From assembly GCA_003150515.1 (NCBI GenBank), contig QALW01000039.1, positions 1 to 26,196 on the forward strand: a DNA stretch of 26,196 bases, in the 5' to 3' direction. The stretch's first letter is position 1, and each line of letters begins with the position of its first letter. This document shows positions 20,946 to 26,196 of the stretch, piece after piece. Both the position numbers and the translations under genes were made by a program. The notes below the pieces were generated by a model that saw only the letters and a program-made list of their open reading frames with translations, had not been told where the DNA came from and did not search any database. This DNA is from Selenomonadales bacterium. Lineage in GTDB: Bacteria > Bacillota > Clostridia > Christensenellales > QALW01.

Positions 20946-20992
20946 ATCATCTTCCAAGGCAAACATGCATTTATGCACATATATAAATATCT

Positions 20993-23677
20993 CTATTTTC
21001 CGCAGCAATATTTATACTTTTTGCCGCTGCCGCATGGGCACGGATCATTTCTGCCCACCTGTTTTTCCGCTTTAACAGGCTGCTTCTTCTTGGGCTGCTC
21101 TCCGCCGGCCGAAGCGAATACAGGATTAGCCACCCGCGTGCGCTCCAGTTTCTCCGGCTCTTTGGTTATGCTCACGAAATTCAGGCCGCGCACAGTATCC
21201 GTCTGAATAAGGCGCACCATTTCGTCAAACATCTCAAAGCCCTCTATCTTATATTCCGCAACAGGATCCCGCTGGCCGAACGAACGAAGGCTTATTCCCT
21301 GGCGAAGCTGATCCATAGCGTCTATATGGTCCTTCCAATGGCTGTCTATGCTGCGCAGAAGTATTATGCGCTCCAATTCGCGCATATCCAGCCCCATGCC
21401 GCCGATTTCCTCTTCCCGGCGCTCATAGCGCTCGTTCGCCCGTTCGGTTAAAAAGCGCTCCATCTCCGCGCGGTCGGCGTTCTCTATATCCGCTAAAGCC
21501 GCGCAGCCGGAATCCAGGCAAAGCGTATAAAGAGATTTAAATAAGCCGTTTAAATCCCAGTTCGCCCGCTCGCCCTGCGTGAAAAATTCAACCTCGCGCT
21601 TAACTACGCTTTCAATCATATCCATTATATAGCTGCGAAGATTTTCCCCTTCCAGCACCCGCCTGCGCTGCTCGTATATAATCTGGCGCTGAACGTTCAT
21701 AACGTCGTCATACTGCAAAACATGCTTGCGGATTTCAAAATTGCGCCCCTCTACCTTTTTCTGCGCCGATTCAATCTGCCGGGAAAGCATGCCTGCTTCC
21801 ATCGCCTGATTTTCCTCCAGGCCCAATTTATCCACTATATTCATTATGCGGTCTCCGCCGAAAAGACGCATTAAGTCGTCCTCCAGCGAAATGAAGAATC
21901 GGCTTTCGCCCGGATCCCCCTGCCGGCCCGAACGCCCGCGGAGCTGATTATCTATGCGCCGGCTTTCATGCCGCTCTGTGCCTATTATATAAAGCCCGCC
22001 CGCCTCGGCTACTTTATCATGCTCGGCGTCCGTCTCCTGCTTATACTGCGCGTAAAGCTCGTTATACTGCCTGCGGCAGTCCAGAACCTCCGGCTCGCTT
22101 GCGTCCTGCTTGCCCGCCGCCAGCTCTATTATATGCTCCTCGAATCCCAGCTTGCGCAGCTTTTTACGGGCCATAAAATCGGCGTTTCCGCCCAGCATTA
22201 TGTCCGTGCCGCGGCCGGCCATGTTAGTGGCTATAGTAACGGCGCCGTACCGTCCTGCCTGGGCCACAATTTCCGCTTCCTTGGCATGATTCTTTGCGTT
22301 AAGCACCTCGTGCTTGATTCCCCTGCTCTTAATTAAGGCGCTGATAATTTCGCTCTTTTCAACCGAGACCGTACCCACTAAGACAGGCTGCCCCTTTGCA
22401 TGCGCGCGCATGACCTCGTCTGCAACCGCGTTGTATTTAGCCTTCACCGTGCGGTATATAACGTCGTTCTGATCCTTGCGTATCATGGGCTTATTGGTAG
22501 GAATGCATACGACGTCTAAATTATATATGCCGTTGAATTCCTCTTCCTCAGTCTTAGCCGTGCCCGTCATGCCCGATAATTTTTTATACATGCGGAAATA
22601 ATTCTGATAGGTTATAGTCGCAAGAGTTTTATTCTCCCGCTCCACCTTGACATGCTCCTTGGCCTCTATAGCCTGATGCAGGCCCTCGCTGTAACGGCGG
22701 CCTATGAGAATGCGCCCCGTAAACTCGTCCACTATAAGCACCTGGCCGTCCTGCACGACGTAATCCCTGTCCCTCTTAAAGAGGAAATTGGCCTTGAGCG
22801 CCTGATTGATATGATGATTTAATTCAATATTGGCCGGATCGGCAAGATTTTCAAGAGAAAACGCCTTCTCGCATTTGGCCACGCCCTGCTCGGTCAGAGA
22901 AACGGTTTTGCCCTTTTCGTCCAGCGTGAAATCCTCTTCCTCCTTGAGCCTGCGCACAAAGGCGTCCACTATATTATACATTTCAGTGGATTTTTCGCCC
23001 GGCCCCGAGATAATAAGCGGAGTGCGCGCTTCGTCTATAAGGATGCTGTCCACCTCGTCCACAATGGCAAACTGCAGCCCGCGCTGGCATCTCTCGCTAT
23101 CGTATATAACCATATTGTCCCTTAGATAATCAAAGCCAAATTCGCTGTTGGTGCCGTAGGTAATATCGGCGTTATAGGCCGCCCGGCGGGCGGCGCTGTC
23201 CATTTGGGAAATAATCGTGCCCACGCTCAGGCCCAGGAAATTATATACCTTGCCCATCTCTTCCGCCTGATAGCTGGCCAGATATTCGTTTACAGTAACT
23301 ATATGCACGCCTTTGCCGTTAAGAGCGTTGAGATAGGCCGGCAAAGTAGCCGTTACCGTCTTTCCCTCGCCCGTTTTCATCTCGGCCAGCCTGCCCTGAT
23401 GAAGCACTATGCCGCCTATAAGCTGAACATGAAAGGGCTTAATGCCCAGCACGCGCCAGGCCGCCTCTCTGGCCACGGCAAACGCCTCGCAAAGCAAATC
23501 GTCCAAAGTTTCGCCCGCTTCCAGGCGGCGCTTGAACTGCTCAGTTTTGCCCCTGAGCTCGCCGTCGCTTAAAGCGGCCGTATCCGATTCCAAAGCCTCT
23601 ATTTTGCTGGCCATTTTATCCAGCTTAATAAGCTTTTTTTGATCCATACTGCCAAATATTGATGAGAAAACGCCCAT
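20993..23677 (-). CDS. secA: preprotein translocase ATPase SecA
   Basis: An 894-aa motor that drives secretory proteins through SecYEG using ATP. Visible are the motif-I region AEMKTGEGKTVTATLPAYL, DEVDSILIDEARTPLIISGP (Walker B/DEAD-like), the preprotein cross-linking domain, TNMAGRGTDIMLGG and RGRSGRQGDPGESRFFISLE of the second ATPase fold, the helical scaffold, and a C-terminal zinc tail DPCPCGSGKKYKYCCG that binds SecB or ribosomes. The start is the ATG at 23677, with GGAGG seven bases upstream. A TTG four codons earlier overlaps that ribosome site and is rejected. The promoter is at 23719-23747. In many Firmicutes prfB follows directly, but here a four-gene cassette and element 5 separate them. 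Confidence 0.98.
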   Translation of the reverse strand: MGVFSSIFGSMDQKKLIKLDKMASKIEALESDTAALSDGELRGKTEQFKRRLEAGETLDDLLCEAFAVAREAAWRVLGIKPFHVQLIGGIVLHQGRLAEMKTGEGKTVTATLPAYLNALNGKGVHIVTVNEYLASYQAEEMGKVYNFLGLSVGTIISQMDSAARRAAYNADITYGTNSEFGFDYLRDNMVIYDSERCQRGLQFAIVDEVDSILIDEARTPLIISGPGEKSTEMYNIVDAFVRRLKEEEDFTLDEKGKTVSLTEQGVAKCEKAFSLENLADPANIELNHHINQALKANFLFKRDRDYVVQDGQVLIVDEFTGRILIGRRYSEGLHQAIEAKEHVKVERENKTLATITYQNYFRMYKKLSGMTGTAKTEEEEFNGIYNLDVVCIPTNKPMIRKDQNDVIYRTVKAKYNAVADEVMRAHAKGQPVLVGTVSVEKSEIISALIKSRGIKHEVLNAKNHAKEAEIVAQAGRYGAVTIATNMAGRGTDIMLGGNADFMARKKLRKLGFEEHIIELAAGKQDASEPEVLDCRRQYNELYAQYKQETDAEHDKVAEAGGLYIIGTERHESRRIDNQLRGRSGRQGDPGESRFFISLEDDLMRLFGGDRIMNIVDKLGLEENQAMEAGMLSRQIESAQKKVEGRNFEIRKHVLQYDDVMNVQRQIIYEQRRRVLEGENLRSYIMDMIESVVKREVEFFTQGERANWDLNGLFKSLYTLCLDSGCAALADIENADRAEMERFLTERANERYERREEEIGGMGLDMRELERIILLRSIDSHWKDHIDAMDQLRQGISLRSFGQRDPVAEYKIEGFEMFDEMVRLIQTDTVRGLNFVSITKEPEKLERTRVANPVFASAGGEQPKKKQPVKAEKQVGRNDPCPCGSGKKYKYCCGK

Positions 23678-23718
23678 GTTTACCTCCAAATGGAAATTTA
23701 CCGTTTCACAATATTGTT

Positions 23719-23747
23719 ATTATACCACTTATCCCAGCTTATAACAA
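23719..23747 (-). promoter_or_regulatory. secA promoter
   Basis: On the minus strand TTGTTA (complement of 23742-23747), 17 bases, then consensus TATAAT (complement of 23719-23724). The transcript would start about 35 bases before the secA start codon. Confidence 0.8.
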
Positions 23748-23795
23748 GCGGCTTTTATCAGGCTATCCGATTGCCCCCGCCAGCAGAAACATAAA

Positions 23796-23817
23796 GGGCC
23801 GGAAATTCTTCCGGCCC
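23796..23817 (-). terminator. terminator after double-zinc-ribbon gene
   Basis: A 9-bp stem GGGCCGGAA (23796-23804) / TTCCGGCCC (23809-23817) with loop ATTC. On the minus strand it is followed by TTTAT. It lies 22 bases past the stop codon of the gene at 23839. Confidence 0.78.
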
Positions 23818-23838
23818 CGTTAAAGCTTAAAATTATAA

Positions 23839-24216
23839 TTATTCTTCTTCCGCTTCCTCGTCTGATTCGGCGTCATCCATCATCTCCAGCGAATCCATAA
23901 GCACCTCTTCGGGCTCGTCCTTGACAACGGGCACAAATTCCTCTTCAAATTCCATGCCGTCCTCCAGACTGCTCATAGCATCCTTTGCCGAAAGCTGCTT
24001 CATCTGCTCTATGCGGCAGGCGTAGCACATCTCCTCGCCTTCTTCCAAATAATTCTCTCCGCATTCGGGACAAAGCCTCAAATCCTCGTCCAGTATATCG
24101 TCGTCCAGAATGTGGTCTCCGGCCAGCTTGCCCATATCCACCAGGCAAACCTTGCAGTACTGCTCTGTATCTTTAATATAATTAAGCTCACATCTCGGGC
24201 ATTTTTTGTACGCCAT
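23839..24216 (-). CDS. double zinc-ribbon protein with acidic tail, function unknown
   Basis: A 125-aa cytoplasmic protein with two four-cysteine zinc ribbons: KKCPRCELNY...YCKVC and RLCPECGENY...MCYAC. A strongly acidic C-terminal tail (about 85-125, many Glu and Asp) follows. Such small ribbons often contact nucleic acids, ribosomes or RNA polymerase, but nothing here fixes the role. The start is the ATG at 24216 with GGAGG seven bases upstream; the in-frame TTG six codons earlier overlaps the ribosome site. It is a single gene, with promoter at 24257-24285 and terminator at 23796-23817. Confidence 0.85.
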   Translation of the reverse strand: MAYKKCPRCELNYIKDTEQYCKVCLVDMGKLAGDHILDDDILDEDLRLCPECGENYLEEGEEMCYACRIEQMKQLSAKDAMSSLEDGMEFEEEFVPVVKDEPEEVLMDSLEMMDDAESDEEAEEE

Positions 24217-24517
24217 GCTATACCTCCAAAACAAGTGCTAATATAATAATACAGCAATTATATAGATAGTGCTATAAAATTGCAAGCATATTTTTTTATT
24301 GTTTATTATTTGTTTTAAATTATACTGCAAATTCCCGCCGAAAATATTATTCGCGGCCTTAATCCGCCCGTTTTCAAAAGGATTTGGCCAAATTAATACA
24401 AGCGGAATGCAAAGGGATTTTTCAGAATAACGGCGCGCCCTATTTGCCGCCCGGCCCTGAGCCTTAAAAAACCGGATTATATTCTCTTCGCGCGCGCATC
24501 ACGCCCTTATTATATTG
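24217..24517. other. intergenic region before double-zinc-ribbon gene
   Basis: Apart from the promoter at 24257-24285, these 300 bases show an AT-rich tract (24286-24330) and then GC-rich sequence up to the MerR gene end. I see no gene, terminator or repeat that I can support. Confidence 0.5.
24257..24285 (-). promoter_or_regulatory. promoter of double-zinc-ribbon gene
   Basis: On the minus strand TTGCAA (complement of 24280-24285), a 17-base spacer and consensus TATAAT (complement of 24257-24262), about 40 bases upstream of the start codon. Confidence 0.78.
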
Positions 24518-25312
24518 CTAAACCGCGCCGTTCTCCGGCAAATAGAGCTGTATCTGATAATTCCAGCTTAATATGCCCGAAACAATAATTTGCTCCACAA
24601 TAAATTCAGGGCGCGCGTTATATTCCCTCCGGGCCGTATAAAGCAGCTCGTTAATTTTGGCTTCCCTTTGTTCTTCATTGCAAAGCGCGCATAAATAGCG
24701 GCCCGCAGGCAGAATTTTAAGGCCGTCCGCCTCGCCGCAGCGCCTGCATACGGCAAAAAGCCGCGAAACGCCCTTTTGAGTATATATTCCCGCGCAATCC
24801 TCAAATTCAAATTGTTCCCTTTGCTCAGCCTCCAGCATATTATAAAAATGTTTTAAATAATCCCAGAGATTTTCAAGCGCGGGCGCGTTCAAATCCTCTG
24901 AAAGCAGAATAACCCGTTCGGGAAAATGCCGGAGCTCGCTCTCCGGAATAATTTTCTGTTCCCTCAGCTTGCGCTGATAATCTGTTTTTGCCCTCTGAAT
25001 TTTCTCCTTGCTGCGCTGCAGCTCGGCAATCTTGGCGTCCGCCCGTTTCTCCGCTTCATTTAAAAATTCAACCACCCTGCCTAAATCTTCATATTCCAGC
25101 ACTTCCTTAATTGCCGGCAGAGAGATGTCCATCCTCTGCAAGGCGCGAACAGTATTCAAACGCACGATATCCTGCTCTGAATAATAGCGGTAATTTGTAT
25201 GTTCATCCCGGCAGCTGGGCTTAACCAGCCCTATACGATCGTAATGCCGCAGAGTTTCGCCGGTAGTTTGGACTATTTCTGCCGCCTGGCTTACAGAATA
25301 ATATTTTTTCAT
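24518..25312 (-). CDS. MerR-family transcriptional regulator with Cys4 BmrR/GyrI-like effector region
   Basis: A 264-aa regulator. Residues 1-75 form the winged helix-turn-helix typical of MerR (YSVSQAAEIVQTTGETLRHY, then YRYYSEQDIVRL). A long coiled coil for dimerisation follows (about 80-122). The C-terminal part (about 130-264) recalls multidrug-sensing BmrR/BltR relatives (KILPAGRYLCAL and WNYQIQLYLP). It carries a CRRC...CALC pair (Cys189, 192, 208, 211) that could bind a metal or sense redox. The start is the ATG at 25312 with AGAGG upstream. A GTG at 25345 is possible but lies only about nine bases after the predicted transcript start. It diverges from a lipoprotein gene whose promoter it very likely controls. 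Confidence 0.88.
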   Translation of the reverse strand: MKKYYSVSQAAEIVQTTGETLRHYDRIGLVKPSCRDEHTNYRYYSEQDIVRLNTVRALQRMDISLPAIKEVLEYEDLGRVVEFLNEAEKRADAKIAELQRSKEKIQRAKTDYQRKLREQKIIPESELRHFPERVILLSEDLNAPALENLWDYLKHFYNMLEAEQREQFEFEDCAGIYTQKGVSRLFAVCRRCGEADGLKILPAGRYLCALCNEEQREAKINELLYTARREYNARPEFIVEQIIVSGILSWNYQIQLYLPENGAV

Positions 25313-25327
25313 TTTTAAAAATACCTC

Positions 25328-25358
25328 TTGACATTTGTGCAACACAAAAGTTTATAAT
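25328..25358 (+). promoter_or_regulatory. MerR-type promoter (19-bp spacer) with operator for lipoprotein gene
   Basis: A perfect TTGACA (25328-25333) and a perfect TATAAT (25353-25358) are 19 bases apart, the over-long spacing that MerR proteins correct by twisting DNA. The spacer contains the perfect dyad TTTGTG-CAA-CACAAA (25334-25348), exactly where a MerR dimer binds. It points toward the lipoprotein gene at 25478. Confidence 0.9.
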
Positions 25359-25360
25359 AT

Positions 25361-25389
25361 ATTTTAGTGGGAACGGCCCAATATGTCAA
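25361..25389 (-). promoter_or_regulatory. promoter of MerR gene
   Basis: On the minus strand TTGACA (complement of 25384-25389), 17 bases and TAAAAT (complement of 25361-25366). Its transcript would begin at about 25354 and run through the operator at 25334-25348, so the regulator would also repress itself. Confidence 0.8.
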
Positions 25390-25477
25390 GCCATCCGGTC
25401 AGCGCAGAAAATCGCCTTAAGCGCGGTTAAAGAGCCTGCCGGGAAGCCGCAGTCAATTCAAAAACGGAGGTATTTTC

Positions 25478-26143
25478 ATGAAAAAGCTTATAATGATTTT
25501 AGCCTGTCTTATATTAAGCGCCGCCGGGCTGGCGGGCTGCGCCAATAACGCGCAGTCTTTTACAGAAGAAAGCTTTGCCGCCGACGCAAACGAGATTAAA
25601 GGAATAGTTCTTGACGTCCGGGAGCGCTTGATTGAAATCGCGCCCTCCGAGGACGATCAGGTGCATATTGAATATTACAGCAGCAGCAAAGAATATTACG
25701 ATCTTTCCGTTTCTCAGGATAACATATTAACCATGCGCGCCGTGCAGAACAAAAGCTGGACGGATTATATAGGCGTTAAGGCCCCCGCCCAAAACAGAAA
25801 AATCTTTCTGCGGGTGCCGGACGGGCTTTTAGCCTCTTTAACCGTCTCCACTACTAAGGAAAACATCCTGATTGAGGCTTTAAGCGTTTCCGAGAATCTT
25901 TCCCTATATACAAACGGCGGCAATATAACTTTTGAAAGGCTGAACGCGGGCAATGGCATTGAGCTCCAGGCTAAAAACGGAGATATATCAGGCTGCGTCG
26001 CAGGCAGTTATGAGGATTATTCCATATCATGCAGCTTTAAAAAGGGCAAGAGCAATCTGCCCGAATATAAAGAATCGGGCGTGAAAACCTTAAAAGTGGA
26101 AAACAATAACGGAGATATAAACATACAATTTACCGGAGAATAA
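25478..26143 (+). CDS. lipoprotein with DUF4097-like beta-repeat (putative adhesin) domain
   Basis: A 221-aa exported lipoprotein. The signal peptide ends in lipobox LAGC with Cys21 as the lipidated residue. From about residue 40 the chain shows the repeating beta-strand pattern of the DUF4097 putative-adhesin family: LTVSTTKENILIEAL, NGGNITFERLNAG, AKNGDISGCVAG and VENNNGDINIQF, each an NGD/GNI-type turn. Members sit at the cell surface; many are linked to envelope-stress operons, and a molecular role is not established. The start is ATG with GGAGG eight bases upstream. Transcription from the MerR-type promoter at 25328-25358 gives a leader of about 115 bases. No further gene is seen before the window ends. 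Confidence 0.88.
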   Translation: MKKLIMILACLILSAAGLAGCANNAQSFTEESFAADANEIKGIVLDVRERLIEIAPSEDDQVHIEYYSSSKEYYDLSVSQDNILTMRAVQNKSWTDYIGVKAPAQNRKIFLRVPDGLLASLTVSTTKENILIEALSVSENLSLYTNGGNITFERLNAGNGIELQAKNGDISGCVAGSYEDYSISCSFKKGKSNLPEYKESGVKTLKVENNNGDINIQFTGE

Positions 26144-26196
26144 ATATAAAAGCCGGACTCAAAACGGCGGACGGCTGAATAAAGCGCGGGCAGAAG

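Noticed and set aside
20755..21008. Several nested reading frames across element 5
   Set aside because: They are GC-palindrome by-products in multiple frames and on both strands, without ribosome sites or protein-like composition.
23678..23689. TTG start four codons upstream for secA
   Set aside because: It overlaps the GGAGG ribosome site of the ATG at 23677, which is ideally spaced.

Overview
The window looks like chromosomal DNA from an anaerobic Bacillota bacterium, probably Clostridia. Reasons: strong GGAGG ribosome sites and sigma-A promoters with 17-bp spacing; oxygen-sensitive enzymes (a glycyl radical enzyme with its radical-SAM activase, and a giant 2-hydroxyacyl-CoA-dehydratase-activase-type protein); a Firmicutes-type MacB/FtsX ABC protein; HtrA; a UGA-frameshifted prfB; and Gram-positive-style lipoprotein and membrane-anchored surface proteins. 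The genus cannot be fixed from this sequence. Most genes run on the minus strand.

Layout. 1-374: four tRNA genes (Glu, CAU-anticodon, Asp, Phe) and a terminator. 700-1671: a secreted, membrane-anchored surface protein. 2212-9552: an apparent two-gene operon of a 1433-aa activase/dehydratase-like protein followed by a 1003-aa ABC transporter. 10050-10763: a plus-strand zinc-ribbon membrane protein. 11219-12463: an HtrA protease. 12866-16034: a glycyl radical enzyme and its activase. 16345-18161: tsaD and a small membrane protein resembling the Lit/DUF1461 family. 18394-19495: prfB, read through a +1 frameshift. 19530-20786: a divergent cassette of two paralogous small XRE regulators and two paralogous, unrecognised ~100-aa proteins. 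20993-24216: secA and a double-zinc-ribbon acidic protein. 24518-26143: a MerR regulator divergent from a DUF4097-like lipoprotein, with a textbook 19-bp-spaced MerR-type promoter and operator between them.

The most striking structure is a family of very long, almost perfect palindromes in the gaps, each just downstream of a gene end. Four of them (1996-2113, 12693-12834, 16187-16324, 20802-20945) share one plan: an outer stem of 31-43 bp closing directly on three short GC-rich hairpins, so either strand can fold into a cloverleaf with a nearly fully paired four-way junction. Two copies (12693 and 16187) have related arms in opposite orientation and differ by changes made on both sides of the stem, which preserves pairing. 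Two gaps also carry runs of simple perfect hairpins, the last of which has the form of a terminator. The cloverleaves themselves lack terminator U-tracts. I do not recognise this family; it is the best candidate for an undescribed repeat or structured RNA/DNA element.

The second candidate is the cassette between secA and prfB, two genes that are commonly adjacent in Firmicutes. It has two regulators facing two paralogous proteins of unknown function, a strong promoter, an inverted repeat at the predicted transcription start, and AT-rich regulator genes, as expected of an inserted module.
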